Notes under the pieces: generated by a model
Databases searched by the model: none
Seen by the model: only the letters and a program-made list of their open reading frames with translations
What the model was told of the DNA's origin: nothing
Translations under genes and position numbers: made by a program
Source of the DNA: Porticoccaceae bacterium
GTDB taxonomy: Bacteria; Pseudomonadota; Gammaproteobacteria; Pseudomonadales; Porticoccaceae
Assembly (NCBI GenBank): GCA_028822155.1
Contig: JAPKEJ010000006.1
Coordinates: forward strand, 1-64,000
Direction: 5' to 3'
Length of the DNA: 64,000 bases
Shown here: positions 1-12,677 of the stretch, one piece after another
Layout of the letters: every line of letters starts with the position of its first letter
Position numbering within the stretch: the stretch's first letter is position 1

Positions 1-26
1 CATTCGCTTCGATGAGCGGGACGCGT

Positions 27-54
27 ATTCTATAGATCGCAACCCCTTTGTCAA
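27..54 (-). promoter_or_regulatory. rrn-type promoter (distal from tyrS): -35 TTGACA (54-49), 16 bp spacer, -10 TAGAAT (32-27), GC-rich discriminator ACGCGTCC
   Basis: Reverse complement reads TTGACA-AAGGGGTTGCGATCTA-TAGAAT-ACGCG; same architecture as two further copies at 141-168 and 254-281. Confidence 0.75.
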
Positions 55-140
55 CAGCTGAAAGTGAAATACTACACTTTATTTTCACTCTCTTTTCTTG
101 ACACTTTATTTACGTCTCAACATTGCTGTTGGGAGCGCGC

Positions 141-168
141 ATTCTAGCGCCAAGACTTAACTTGTCAA
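141..168 (-). promoter_or_regulatory. rrn-type promoter (middle): TTGACA-N16-TAGAAT-GCGCGC
   Basis: Reverse complement TTGACA-AGTTAAGTCTTGGCGC-TAGAAT-GCGCGCTCCCAACAG; AT-rich upstream (UP-element-like). Confidence 0.78.
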
Positions 169-253
169 CAGTAAAATTCAAATAAATATTAAGCCTTTGA
201 ATCTTTACTTATTGCCGCTGAACCTCAAGCGACTCACCCTGTTGGGAGCGCGC

Positions 254-281
254 ATTCTACAGCTAGGCGGTTGACTGTCAA
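254..281 (-). promoter_or_regulatory. rrn-type promoter (proximal to tyrS): TTGACA-N16-TAGAAT-GCGCGC
   Basis: Reverse complement TTGACA-GTCAACCGCCTAGCTG-TAGAAT-GCGCGCTCCCAACAG. Confidence 0.78.
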
Positions 282-332
282 CAAGTATTTAGGTTTATTT
301 ACGGGTGACCGAGAAACTGATTAAAAAAGGGG

Positions 333-1643
333 TTAAATAAGCTCAAATAGATGGTATTTTTTCTTACCAAGCCGAACGAGGAAAAACCTCCCGTAAAGCG
401 CGTGCTCAACGGCAAAGCTATGAGAGGCGCCCATATTATCTTGCGAGCCCTTGGCAACGCCGTTAATAAAGACTGACGTGCGCGCAAGAGCGTCTTTCAC
501 TTCACGCCCTGCCTTGGCTATTCCAACATCAGTGAGCAGGCTAGTGAGCGGCTTATCAATTAAGTCGTCATTTGATAGCTGTGAAGACGGTAGCCCATCT
601 TGACTAAGCTGCTCAAAATCAGATTCTGATAAATCAGCGGGATTACCACTAAACATCGCTTCAGTAATGCGCAGCGCAGCATTCAGCCCTCTATCACCAT
701 GGACCAGAGACGTCGCTTCGCGAGCTAAAATAGATTGCGCCTGGGGCCTCCCGTCAGTCAAAGCATCTGCAGATTTAATGGCTTGGATTTGGTCCAGCGG
801 TAAAAAGGTAAAATAGCTAAGGAATTTATACACATCAGCATCGGCGACATTAAGCCAAAACTGATAAAAACTGTAGGGCGATGTTTTTGAAGGGTCGAGC
901 CACACTGCTCCCGCCTCGGTCTTACCAAATTTTGTACCGTCGGCCTTGGTAATAAGCGGCACTGTAAGGCCAAAACAATGAGCGCGATTTTGCCGTCGGC
1001 TTAGATCAATGCCTCCGACAATATTGCCCCACTGATCACTCCCTCCGACCTGCAGAGTGCAGTTATGTAGCCGATTGAGTTCTGCGAAGTCTAACCCCTG
1101 TAGTAAGGAGTAAGAAAATTCGGTAAAAGACATCCCAGAACCATCCCGGTCAATGCGCTGTTTAACCGATTCTTTTGAAATCATATTGTTAACAGAAAAG
1201 TGCTTGCCTACGTCGCGCAAAAAATCCAAGGCGCTCATACCAACCGTCCAATCAAGATTGTTAACCACTAATGCCGAACTCTCACCACAATCAAAATCAA
1301 TAAACTGACTAACTTGGTGTTTAATCTTATCTGCCCAGCTGGCAATAACCTCTGGCGTATTCAGTTTTCGCTCATCTTCCTTAAAACTAGGATCACCAAT
1401 CATGCCGGTGGCACCGCCAACTAGGGCTATAGGGGTATGCCCGGCCTGCTGAAAACGCTTCAATACCAGCAAGGGAACTAGATGGCCGAGATGCAAACTG
1501 TCGGCAGTGGGATCAAAGCCACAATACAAAACGCGAGGTTGATCAAGATGAGCGTGCAACTCTTGGTCGCCCGAGTACTGAGCTATAAGCCCTCGCTGGG
1601 TTAATTGTTCGATTAACTGATGTCCACTGAGGTTCATTGTCAC
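333..1643 (-). CDS. tyrS: tyrosyl-tRNA synthetase (likely start ATG at 1637)
   Basis: CGFDPTADSLHLGHLVPL (HIGH-like) and KFGKTEAGAVWLD (KMSKS-like) motifs; full length. Confidence 0.97.
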   Translation of the reverse strand: MTMNLSGHQLIEQLTQRGLIAQYSGDQELHAHLDQPRVLYCGFDPTADSLHLGHLVPLLVLKRFQQAGHTPIALVGGATGMIGDPSFKEDERKLNTPEVIASWADKIKHQVSQFIDFDCGESSALVVNNLDWTVGMSALDFLRDVGKHFSVNNMISKESVKQRIDRDGSGMSFTEFSYSLLQGLDFAELNRLHNCTLQVGGSDQWGNIVGGIDLSRRQNRAHCFGLTVPLITKADGTKFGKTEAGAVWLDPSKTSPYSFYQFWLNVADADVYKFLSYFTFLPLDQIQAIKSADALTDGRPQAQSILAREATSLVHGDRGLNAALRITEAMFSGNPADLSESDFEQLSQDGLPSSQLSNDDLIDKPLTSLLTDVGIAKAGREVKDALARTSVFINGVAKGSQDNMGASHSFAVEHALYGRFFLVRLGKKKYHLFELI

Positions 1644-1852
1644 TCTTCTTTGCCACTAAACTTAGATGAGCGCCAACTCTACAGATTGACGCAATAAATA
1701 CAAGATATTAACGCTAACAGCCCACTTTGGGCTACCCCTCTATTGCGGAGTGCCACAGTAAGCTCGGATTAACTGCCACCCAAGGATGACATTGTATCTT
1801 TTTAATCAATCAAGCTAAAATCACCGTTTGACATTAGAACTGGTAAATTAAC

Positions 1853-3184
1853 GTGATGAGAAAAGTGCAAGAAATCGGTCATTTTTTGCTCCTTTTGGCG
1901 CGAGAATTTCCTCACCGCGACCTATTGCTGGGCTCCCTGATTATTGCACTACTTGTAACATTTTACCTCTCTCAAGCCGATGACAACACGCCGCCAGTAT
2001 TAATTGCTGAGCCCATTACTATATCACTCGAGAGCGCACCGAAACTTAAGGAATATGATCATCATCAACTCACATGGCAAGAACATCTGGTCGGTAGAGG
2101 TGATAATTTATCTACTCTTTTCCAGCGCGCCAAATTTTCAGCAAAAGACGTCTATGAGGTTTCTTCGTCACCCAAAGGTAAATCGCTTCGAAATCTCTAC
2201 CCCGGAGAAAAATTGCGCTTTGGAGCAAGTGATGCTGGGCAGCTCCGTGAGCTTCACTATATAAAAAACCCTCTTGAGAGTCAGGTGTTCACTCGGGGAA
2301 AAGGTAGCTTCGTAGCTGAAGAGCGTGTCCGTGAACCCGAAGTGATACTGAGTTATAGAGAAGGTGTTATTAAAGATTCCCTCTACTTGTCCGGTAAGCA
2401 GTCGAATTTACCAGACAAACTCATCATGGAAATGGCTAATATCTTTGGCTGGGATATAGACTTTGTTTTTGATATCCGTCCAGGCGATTCCTTCGCTCTC
2501 TTATTTGAGGATAGATTTATTGACGGGGAAAAACTGTCAACTGGAAATATTGTTGCCGCTTCATTTACTAACCGTAATAAAAATTATCAAGCGGTTCGAT
2601 ATACCAATAAGAAGGGTCAAAGCAATTACTATACGGCTGAAGGGCTAAGCATGCGTAAGACCTTCTTGCGCACACCGCTTGATATATTCCGGATTAGCTC
2701 AGGATTCAATATGCGCCGCAAACATCCGATCCATAAGATGATTAAAGCCCATCGCGGAGTAGATTATGCTGCGCCGCGAGGCACTCCAGTTTATGCTGCT
2801 GGAGATGGAAAAGTCACCGAGACCGGATACAGCAAGGCGAATGGGAACTACATATTTATTCAGCACGGCCAAACCTATGTGACAAAGTACCTACATCTGA
2901 ACAACAAAAAAGTCCGCAAAGGAGCATCAGTCCGTCAAAAACAGCCCATAGGTACTGTCGGATCAACGGGTTATGCTACAGGGCCGCATCTACATTATGA
3001 GTTTCTGGTTAACGGCGTTCATCGTAATCCACGGACCGTCACACTGCCTCAAGCACAACCTATCCCAAAAGCTGATAGACTCGAATTTAACCGAGTGGTC
3101 ACCCCTATGCTGGCGCAACTAGCCGAATACAAAGCGACTAGTCAGCTAGCCAGAATTCAGAGCAATACAATCAGTGCCAACTAA
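1853..3184 (+). CDS. M23-family peptidoglycan endopeptidase (MepM-like) with LysM/OapA-like N-terminal region
   Basis: HRGVDYAAPRGTPVYAAGDGKV...GNYIFIQHGQTYVTKYLHL...TGPHLHYEF Zn-metallopeptidase motifs; N-terminal TM. Confidence 0.93.
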   Translation: MMRKVQEIGHFLLLLAREFPHRDLLLGSLIIALLVTFYLSQADDNTPPVLIAEPITISLESAPKLKEYDHHQLTWQEHLVGRGDNLSTLFQRAKFSAKDVYEVSSSPKGKSLRNLYPGEKLRFGASDAGQLRELHYIKNPLESQVFTRGKGSFVAEERVREPEVILSYREGVIKDSLYLSGKQSNLPDKLIMEMANIFGWDIDFVFDIRPGDSFALLFEDRFIDGEKLSTGNIVAASFTNRNKNYQAVRYTNKKGQSNYYTAEGLSMRKTFLRTPLDIFRISSGFNMRRKHPIHKMIKAHRGVDYAAPRGTPVYAAGDGKVTETGYSKANGNYIFIQHGQTYVTKYLHLNNKKVRKGASVRQKQPIGTVGSTGYATGPHLHYEFLVNGVHRNPRTVTLPQAQPIPKADRLEFNRVVTPMLAQLAEYKATSQLARIQSNTISAN

Positions 3185-3193
3185 TATATTACT

Positions 3194-4312
3194 ATGAAAA
3201 ATGCCGTCACCTTTATAGGCTTAATGTCTGGCACTAGTATGGACAGCATCGATACAGTAGCGGTCACTTTTTCTAATAAAAGCTTGGATCTATTGGGGAG
3301 CTATACCCACTCTATCCCGGCTAAAGTAAAGGCTGATATCCTTACTTTGTGTGCGCCAGGGCTGGATAACGTGCAGTTACTTGCAGAGACAGATCATCGT
3401 CTCGGGGAATTATTTGCAGAGGCGAGCCTAGCCCTCATGGCCCAGCTCAGCCTCAGCAGTAAGGATATTGTTGCCATTGGTTCTCACGGCCAAACTATTC
3501 GCCATCAACCTCCCGGACACAAGCCTGGCTTCAGTTTGCAAATCGGCAACCCTAATCAAATTGCGGCACTGACAGGATGCTCCGTCATCGCTGACTTTCG
3601 ACGAAAAGATATGGCTTACGGGGGCCAGGGAGCGCCTCTGGTGCCAGCGTTTCATCGAGAAATATTTCCTCATCCTAGTAAAACGCGAGTTATTGTTAAT
3701 ATCGGCGGCATCAGCAATATCACAATTTTGGAGGCGAGCGGTGGCTGCTATGGTTTTGATACAGGACCCGGCAATATCCTCCTCGATGTATGGTGCCAAA
3801 AGCACACCAACAAAAACTATGACCATGAAGGTCGATGGGGCGCTACGGGGAAGTGCAGCGACGCTTTACTCTCTCAACTTAAAACCCACAACTTCTTCGC
3901 TCGTAAAGGGCCCAAAAGCACGGGCAGGGAAGATTTCAATTTGGAATGGCTAGAAGAGCAAACTCGCCTATTTGAAATTGCGCCTGCAGATATTCAGGCT
4001 ACTCTAGCGCTCTACACTGCCGAAACTATCGCGCAATCAATTGCCGATTTAGCACAGCCAACAGACGAAATTTTTGTTTGTGGTGGAGGCATACTTAACT
4101 TGGAACTGATTCGAAACCTAAATGAAAGCTTACTAAACAGGATGTTGCCTGCAATTCAATCCACCGGAAATATAGGCCTAGACCCAAACTGGGTAGAAGC
4201 CTGCGCCTTTGCTTGGCTAGCCAAGCAACGTATTGACATGCAGCCAGGGAATCTACCAGCAGTCACAGGAGCGTCTCAGCAAACCGTTTTAGGCTGCATC
4301 TATTTACCCTAG
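3194..4312 (+). CDS. anmK: anhydro-N-acetylmuramic acid kinase
   Basis: FIGLMSGTSMDSID N-terminus; GSHGQTIRH; GFDTGPGNILLD. Confidence 0.96.
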   Translation: MKNAVTFIGLMSGTSMDSIDTVAVTFSNKSLDLLGSYTHSIPAKVKADILTLCAPGLDNVQLLAETDHRLGELFAEASLALMAQLSLSSKDIVAIGSHGQTIRHQPPGHKPGFSLQIGNPNQIAALTGCSVIADFRRKDMAYGGQGAPLVPAFHREIFPHPSKTRVIVNIGGISNITILEASGGCYGFDTGPGNILLDVWCQKHTNKNYDHEGRWGATGKCSDALLSQLKTHNFFARKGPKSTGREDFNLEWLEEQTRLFEIAPADIQATLALYTAETIAQSIADLAQPTDEIFVCGGGILNLELIRNLNESLLNRMLPAIQSTGNIGLDPNWVEACAFAWLAKQRIDMQPGNLPAVTGASQQTVLGCIYLP

Positions 4313-4329
4313 AACGTGGCAGCTGCCAA

Positions 4330-4683
4330 CTAAATCGAAAATGAAGCGCCGCAGCCACAAGTAGTAGAAGCATTAGGGTTGGTAATCAAAAATCTGGATC
4401 CCATCAAACCAACCTCATAATCAACTGTAGAGCCCGCTAAATATTGAAAGCTCAGAGAATCAACCAACACTGTCACTCCGTCCCGACTAACCAGTGTGTC
4501 ATCTTCAGCCATAGTATCCTCAAAGGAGAAACCATACTGGAAGCCCGAACACCCGCCTCCAGTGACGTATACTCTCAGCTTGAGGTCATCATTCTCTTCC
4601 TCAGTCTTGAGACTCTGGACTTTTTCCACAGCGCGATCAGTAACCTCTAGCGCGGTTGGAATGTATGTTTGTATTCCTGACAT
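4330..4683 (-). CDS. erpA: iron-sulfur cluster insertion protein ErpA
   Basis: A-type carrier: [15 protein letters not shown]...CGCGASFSI cysteines. Confidence 0.94.
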   Translation of the reverse strand: MSGIQTYIPTALEVTDRAVEKVQSLKTEEENDDLKLRVYVTGGGCSGFQYGFSFEDTMAEDDTLVSRDGVTVLVDSLSFQYLAGSTVDYEVGLMGSRFLITNPNASTTCGCGASFSI

Positions 4684-4741
4684 TATTACTCCGTGACTGA
4701 GAACTTACTATAAAGTCCAGCCTACTTTTGGTTCTTTTGAA

Positions 4742-5191
4742 CTATTTTTCAACTTTAGGTTTGTGAGCACTAGTTGCCTCAACGGTCTCTCCCGCTTTCT
4801 GAAAAGCAGTGACGTTGGTTGCAGGAATCTCATGCACTAGCTTGCCGCCAATATCGGCGCCTCGCTCAATCTCAATCGAGCTATAGTAGATGGTTCCTTT
4901 GACTTTTGCTTTAGCCGCCAGCTGAATATGTTTAGATGCGTATATATCACCTTTAATAAGGCCATTTACAATGACGCTAGGAACCCAGATTTCACCTAAA
5001 ACTGACCCTCCGTTTAAAATCCGGATTTGAGCAGTCTCATCATCGGCTACAATTTTACCAATAATTGACCCCTGAACCTCCAAGCTACCAGAAAAATTTA
5101 AGTCGCCTTTAATCTCTGTGCCTGCCGCTACCAAAGTAGTAGATTCTGACGAAGGCGCCGGGTTCTCATTAGTACTTTTATTTGTAAACAT
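4742..5191 (-). CDS. bactofilin (polymer-forming cytoskeletal protein)
   Basis: AAGTEIKGDLNFSGSLEVQGSIIGKI beta-helix repeat pattern. Confidence 0.9.
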   Translation of the reverse strand: MFTNKSTNENPAPSSESTTLVAAGTEIKGDLNFSGSLEVQGSIIGKIVADDETAQIRILNGGSVLGEIWVPSVIVNGLIKGDIYASKHIQLAAKAKVKGTIYYSSIEIERGADIGGKLVHEIPATNVTAFQKAGETVEATSAHKPKVEK

Positions 5192-5194
5192 ATC

Positions 5195-5899
5195 TTATTC
5201 CTCAACTTTCCAATCAAACGTTTGCTTATAGGCAAGTTTATCACTCCACGAATAACGCAAACTAATCTGAACTGTATCAGGGTTAAATCCATCAGGTAAA
5301 CGTAAAATACCTTGATTAATAGAAAAATATTTAAACTTAATGGTAAGAGGCATTTTTTTAACCTCAGTATCTAATTCAGATAACGACAAACTAACAGGTT
5401 TATCGCCCCGACTTCCCATTACCCGTATATCAGCCAAAATAGTATTAACCTGCATCTTAGCTGTTTTTTGTCTAGCAACCCAACGATAAGCGATATTTTT
5501 TGAATCAACCAATGTCAGCTGAAATCTACTAACCGACAATCCCCCAGGGGGATCGGTATCCTCAAGGAGTTCCCGGTATAACTGCAATTGCTCTTGATCT
5601 TGATATGTCTGAGCCTGCAGCTCCATCATTTCTTGTCTTGCATTTTCCAAAGCAGCGGAATCAACGTCACTGTTAACCCTGATCATTTCTAACTCTGTGG
5701 TTTTTGACTTCACCAAACTCTGTAGCGCCGCTACTTTATCAAAAAGTTGGTTTTTTTCAGCCAATACCTCTGATCCTTTTTGCCTCTCCCATAATATGCC
5801 AGCCATTAGCGAGACTAGTGATATCAACACTATTAGGCCATACAACCAATACCTAAAGCCTTCGCGATAGGTAACAACGATCGATCTTCGCTCAGACAT
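5195..5899 (-). CDS. hypothetical membrane-anchored coiled-coil protein (DUF6776-like)
   Basis: N-terminal TM plus coiled coil; conserved position between argC and the bactofilin gene. Confidence 0.7.
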   Translation of the reverse strand: MSERRSIVVTYREGFRYWLYGLIVLISLVSLMAGILWERQKGSEVLAEKNQLFDKVAALQSLVKSKTTELEMIRVNSDVDSAALENARQEMMELQAQTYQDQEQLQLYRELLEDTDPPGGLSVSRFQLTLVDSKNIAYRWVARQKTAKMQVNTILADIRVMGSRGDKPVSLSLSELDTEVKKMPLTIKFKYFSINQGILRLPDGFNPDTVQISLRYSWSDKLAYKQTFDWKVEE

Positions 5900-6930
5900 T
5901 AAGGCAATAACCCTGGCATTATTAACCCCGAGATTTCTGGTAAATCAAACATCAAATTCATGCACTGGATAGCTTGGCCAGAAGCCCCCTTCGTTAAATT
6001 ATCCTCTACCACCAAGACAATTACCTTGCGCCCGTTATTAGGCCTATGTACTGCAATTCGACAATAATTTGAACCTCTCACTGTGCGTGTTTCAGGATGG
6101 CTACCTGCGGGCAGCACATCAACGAAAGGTTCATTCTTAAAATGCTGCTCATACAAGCTCTGAATGTCGACTGTTAGATCAACTAAATTAGCGTAAATAG
6201 TAGTATGGATACCACGATTTATCGGCAGTAAATGCGGAACAAAGGTCAGCCCCACTGGATGTCCAGCTATATCTTCAAGTCCCTGCTCGATCTCAGGCTG
6301 GTGACGATGCCCAGATGCCCCATAAGCTTTAAAGCTATCACTGGCTTCAGACAGTAAGTTGGCTATATTAGCCTGCCGGCCAGCGCCACTTGCTCCAGAG
6401 GCTGAATTAGCAATAATGTCACTGCTATCCACGCACCCTTGCGTCAATAAAGGAAGTAGCCCCAGCTGAATGCTTGTTGGATAACAGCCCGCACAAGCGA
6501 CTAAATCAGCGTCGATAATATCTTTACGGTTGACCTCTGGAAGGCCGTAGACTGCGCAATCCAATAATTCTGACGCCTGATGTGGCTGGTCATACCATTT
6601 TTCCCACACAGCCTGATCACGGAGGCGAAAATCAGCTGACAAATCAATCACCTTTATGCCAGCTCGCAAAAATTCAGGCGCCGAACTCTGGGCTACACCA
6701 TGAGGCGTAGCAAAAAATACCACATCGCAACTACTTAAATTATCTAGATCAGGCGCAACAAAAGGCACGTCGACCACACTACGCAGATTTGGATAAATCT
6801 CAGAGACTAGCTCCCCCTGATTGCTGCGAGAGGTAACTGCAGCGATCTCAGCATCAGGATGACCTGCCAACAGACGAAGGAGTTCCGCTCCGGTATAACC
6901 TGTCCCACCAATAATACCTACTTTAATCAC
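5899..6930 (-). CDS. argC: N-acetyl-gamma-glutamyl-phosphate reductase
   Basis: [34 protein letters not shown] active site. Confidence 0.97.
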   Translation of the reverse strand: MIKVGIIGGTGYTGAELLRLLAGHPDAEIAAVTSRSNQGELVSEIYPNLRSVVDVPFVAPDLDNLSSCDVVFFATPHGVAQSSAPEFLRAGIKVIDLSADFRLRDQAVWEKWYDQPHQASELLDCAVYGLPEVNRKDIIDADLVACAGCYPTSIQLGLLPLLTQGCVDSSDIIANSASGASGAGRQANIANLLSEASDSFKAYGASGHRHQPEIEQGLEDIAGHPVGLTFVPHLLPINRGIHTTIYANLVDLTVDIQSLYEQHFKNEPFVDVLPAGSHPETRTVRGSNYCRIAVHRPNNGRKVIVLVVEDNLTKGASGQAIQCMNLMFDLPEISGLIMPGLLP

Positions 6931-7050
6931 CTAAGCCTCGCTTTTAAATATCCAGAACGTCTTTAGCCGCCTATAATACCGTAAAGTCACTCAACCAACT
7001 ATGCCAATACTTGCGGCATTAGTAGAACTAATAGATTAACGGAGCGTTCA

Positions 7051-7476
7051 ATGTATAAGTGGGTGTTAGCCTTTCATATTATCGCCGTGATTTGCTGGTT
7101 TGCAGCTCTGTTCTATCTGCCGCGTTTATTTGTTTATCACGCTATGTCGGACGATGACATTAGCATTGAGCGATTTAAGCTTATGCAACGTAAGCTTTAC
7201 CGTGGGATTGCCAATCCAGCAATGATTGCGACTATTATATTAGGCCTTTGGCTTGTATCTATGGCGCCAGAGGCTTACTTAAATCAGACATGGTTTCAAT
7301 TAAAGGCCGTGCTTGTGCTGCTGCTCGTTGGCTACCACTATATGTGCCTAAGTCATATGAAAAGACTCGCAGAGGATCGCAGCAATAAAAGCCACGTCTA
7401 CTTCCGGTTATTTAATGAAGTCCCCGTATTCTTTTTAATCGCCATTGTAATTTTAGTTATTGTCCAGCCCTTTTAG
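7051..7476 (+). CDS. hemJ: protoporphyrinogen oxidase HemJ family
   Basis: WVLAFHIIAVICWFAALFYLPRLFVYH, four-TM protein; next to hemL/hemB. Confidence 0.9.
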   Translation: MYKWVLAFHIIAVICWFAALFYLPRLFVYHAMSDDDISIERFKLMQRKLYRGIANPAMIATIILGLWLVSMAPEAYLNQTWFQLKAVLVLLLVGYHYMCLSHMKRLAEDRSNKSHVYFRLFNEVPVFFLIAIVILVIVQPF

Positions 7477-7561
7477 GCTAATCGAATAGCTTCTAACCTT
7501 TTAATTAAGGATAATACCAACCATTAACTAAGCAGCATCGTTTACTCGTCAGGAAAATTTA

Positions 7562-8866
7562 ATGTCGGACATAATCAAAGTATCAAACTCACGTTCAAGA
7601 GAGCTTTTTAAAGCTGCTCAGTTGCACATCCCGGGCGGTGTAAATTCACCCGTTAGAGCTTTTCGGGCTGTAGGCGGCACCCCTATATTTTTCGATCGGG
7701 CCAAAGGCGCTTATATGTTTGACGCCGACGGAAATCGTTATATTGATTACGTTTTATCTTGGGGTCCAATGCTTTTAGGCCACGGGCACGAGGATGTTTT
7801 ACAGGCCATTCGCAAGCAACTGGACAAGGCAATGACCTTTGGCACCCCTACTGAGTTAGAGATTCAGTTAGCCGACAAGATTTGCTCTATCGTCCCAGGT
7901 ATGGAAATGATCCGTATGGTTAATTCAGGTACCGAAGCAACTATGAGTGCGATTAGGCTGGCTCGTGGCTATACCGGTCGCGACAAAATTGTTAAATTTG
8001 AAGGATGCTATCACGGGCACTCCGATTCTTTGTTAATTAAGGCTGGTTCTGGGGCCCTAACCCTTGGCGTGCCAAGCTCCCCTGGAGTTCCGAGCTGTCT
8101 GGCGGACCACACAGTAACCCTTTCCTACAATGATATTGACCAGGTCAAGCAGGTTTTTGCTGACATTGGCGATGAAATCGCCTGCATAATCGTTGAGCCA
8201 GTGGTCGGCAATATGAACTGTGTTCCGCCAATCCCAGGATTTTTGGAGGCGTTGCGCGAGTGCTGTACAGCCAGTGGGGCTCTACTTATTATCGATGAAG
8301 TCATGACCGGTTTTCGAATTAGCCAGCAGGGCGCTATCGGTCACTATGGTATCGACGCCGACCTCATATGCTTGGGCAAAGTTATTGGTGGCGGCATGCC
8401 CGTTGGAGCCTTTGGCGGTAAGCGCGAAATTATGCAGCATATTGCCCCCCTAGGTCCGGTCTATCAGGCGGGTACTCTTTCAGGCAATCCGGTGGCAATG
8501 GCGTCCGGTCTGGCGACATTAGAATTAATTTCCAAACCTGGCTTTTTAGAGCCTGTCATTAATCGGACTACCCGATTAGTGGAAGGCCTGGTCGATCGAG
8601 CAAAGCAAGCGGGCATACCCCTGACAAGCAATCACGTGGGCACTATGTGGGGAATCTTTTTCTCTGAAGAAGAAAAGATCATTAATTACAGTCAAGTAAT
8701 CAAATGTGATACCGATCGTTTCGGTAAATTTTTCCATGGTATGTTGGAGGAAGGCATTTATTTAGCGCCAGCCTCCTACGAAGCCGGATTTATGTCTGCA
8801 GCCCATACAGACCAAGATATTGATGACACGTTAAATGCCGCCTCTCGAGTTTTCGCCCGTATTTAA
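7562..8866 (+). CDS. hemL: glutamate-1-semialdehyde 2,1-aminomutase
   Basis: [29 protein letters not shown] lysine. Confidence 0.97.
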   Translation: MSDIIKVSNSRSRELFKAAQLHIPGGVNSPVRAFRAVGGTPIFFDRAKGAYMFDADGNRYIDYVLSWGPMLLGHGHEDVLQAIRKQLDKAMTFGTPTELEIQLADKICSIVPGMEMIRMVNSGTEATMSAIRLARGYTGRDKIVKFEGCYHGHSDSLLIKAGSGALTLGVPSSPGVPSCLADHTVTLSYNDIDQVKQVFADIGDEIACIIVEPVVGNMNCVPPIPGFLEALRECCTASGALLIIDEVMTGFRISQQGAIGHYGIDADLICLGKVIGGGMPVGAFGGKREIMQHIAPLGPVYQAGTLSGNPVAMASGLATLELISKPGFLEPVINRTTRLVEGLVDRAKQAGIPLTSNHVGTMWGIFFSEEEKIINYSQVIKCDTDRFGKFFHGMLEEGIYLAPASYEAGFMSAAHTDQDIDDTLNAASRVFARI

Positions 8867-8949
8867 AAGGCGCTTTAATGATTATGAGGTAAGCAATAAT
8901 CATGTGGTAAATCGCTTTTTTGCGTATTATACAAAACTTAAACAAATGA

Positions 8950-10693
<1,744 letters not shown>

Positions 10694-10694
<1 letters not shown>

Positions 10695-11773
10695 TGAATA
10701 ATGCATTTGATTTACCGCGCTCCTTTACAGACCCTAATGTCTCTCGGCTATCTCTATATCTCCATGGTAACCAGGGTAAATGCTTGGTTGTTACCGACGA
10801 GAATTGGTCTCAGTTTAACTGGGCTTCTATAGGAGATCGTCAAAACCAATCATTGGAAATATTTAGTAATCGTTATGATATTGCTCAAAAAGCCATCAAA
10901 GCTGGGTTAGCCGCCGAATTTAATGATTTTGATTTTTCCGCATTAGAGCCTCATAGTTATGATGCAGTTTTATATCGAGTATCAAAAGAGAGAGCCTGCA
11001 GCCACCACGTTATTAATCAAGCCTCAAAGTTACTCAAAATGGAGGGCGAGTTAATATTAAGCGGTGAAAAAAATGACGGTATAAAGACTTATGTTAAGCA
11101 GGCTTGCATTTTATTTGGCGATCGCACGGCAGCAGAGAAACAGGGTAAGAGCTATTTAGCGACAATTACCTTGCACCAGCTCGATCAAGCCTTTTTGGAT
11201 GATAAAAACTACCCTTCAACGAGAGACAGTAAAACACTGCCGGCATTCTCTAAAATCACTAAACCGGGGATTTTCGGTTGGGATAAAATTGATCGCGGCA
11301 GCGCGTTTCTCTCAGAACATATACCGACGTTTTTAACCCGATTTGCTGAGCCGCCAAAAACCCTTCTCGATCTTGGCTGCGGCTACGGCTATTTAGCCTG
11401 TCAAGCAAGCGAGTATAGTTTTAGCCACGTAACGGCCACCGATAATAACGCGGCAGCATTACTCGCAGTAACAGAAAATTTAAAAGCTACTGATGCTGAA
11501 TATCAGGTTATTGCAGCTGATGCTGGAGATAATATTACTCAGCGCTTTGACGCTGTCTGGTGTAATCCTCCCTTTCACCAAGGCTTTGCTGTTGATGGCG
11601 ATATGTCCGATAAATTCCTTGAGGCCACAAAAAGACTGCTGACTTCATCCGGGCGCGCACTATTTGTGGTCAATACATTTATCCCTTTGGAACGCAGTGC
11701 AAAAAAATACTTCAGATCGATTGAGGTGTTAGCCAACAACGGTTCATTTAAACTAATTTCCTTAGCTAGATAA
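10694..11773 (+). CDS. RsmC-like class I SAM-dependent rRNA methyltransferase
   Basis: LLDLGCGYGYLAC; AVWCNPPFHQG (NPPF motif). Confidence 0.88.
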
Positions 11774-11817
11774 ACATAAAAAACTATTATGAGTGATCAG
11801 CGCGTGAAGTACGGTAA

Positions 11818-12675
11818 ATGAAAACACCAAAACGATTACTACCACTGATTGAGGACGGCTTGATCGATGAGGTCATTGGTCAGTTAATGAGCGGCAAAGA
11901 GGCCACTGTTTATACAGTACGGTGCGGTGCGGAATTACGCTGCGCTAAAGTCTATAAAGAAGCGATGAAACGCAGCTTTAAAAAAGCCACACAATATGTA
12001 GAAGGACGAAAAGTTCGCAACAGCCGTCGCGCGCGCGCCATGGAAAAGGGTTCGAAGTATGGACGCAAACAGCAAGAAGAAACCTGGCAAAATGCCGAAG
12101 TGGATGCTCTCTATCTGCTAGCAAATGCGGGTGTTCGAGTACCTAAACCCTACGGCTGTTTTGATGGCGTCTTACTAATGGAACTCGTCACCGATGAAAC
12201 AGGTGCCGTGGCTCCGCGATTGAGTGATGTGTCAATGAGTGCGGAACAAGCTCTCGAAGACCACGCCTTAGTTATGCACTACGTAGTTTTAATGTTATGC
12301 GCGGGTATTGTGCACGGCGACCTATCTGAATTTAATGTCTTAGTCGATGATTACGGCCCCGTGATTATCGACCTTCCGCAGGCTGTGGACGCATCAGCAA
12401 ATAATCATGCCGAGTCTATGCTAGAGCGAGATGTGAATAACATGACTCAATACTACGGCCAGTTTGCACCAGAATTGTTGGGCTCCCAGTACGCTAAAGA
12501 AATTTGGGCTCTTTACGAAGAGGGGGAGCTAAAACCAGGCGTTGAATTAAATGGCAATTTCGCAGAAGCTACCGGGCTTTCAGATGTGGATGGAGTGCTC
12601 GAAGAAATTAAAGCCGTACTTTTCGAAGAGCAAAAACGCCAAGAACGTGAAGCAGAAGATCAAGAATCACCATAA
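11818..12675 (+). CDS. RIO1-family serine protein kinase (PA4780-like)
   Basis: MSGKEATVYTVRCGAELRCAKVYK; VHGDLSEFNVLVDD; VIIDLPQAVD. Confidence 0.93.
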   Translation: MKTPKRLLPLIEDGLIDEVIGQLMSGKEATVYTVRCGAELRCAKVYKEAMKRSFKKATQYVEGRKVRNSRRARAMEKGSKYGRKQQEETWQNAEVDALYLLANAGVRVPKPYGCFDGVLLMELVTDETGAVAPRLSDVSMSAEQALEDHALVMHYVVLMLCAGIVHGDLSEFNVLVDDYGPVIIDLPQAVDASANNHAESMLERDVNNMTQYYGQFAPELLGSQYAKEIWALYEEGELKPGVELNGNFAEATGLSDVDGVLEEIKAVLFEEQKRQEREAEDQESP

Positions 12676-12677
12676 AC

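Noticed and set aside
61-100. AGTGAAA...TTTTCACT inverted repeat in the left-edge spacer
   Set aside because: Short AT-rich dyad within the UP-element-like DNA between rrn-type promoters; not distinguishable from chance
3428-3826. 132-aa minus-strand ORF inside anmK
   Set aside because: Antisense shadow of a clear full-length anmK; no recognisable domain
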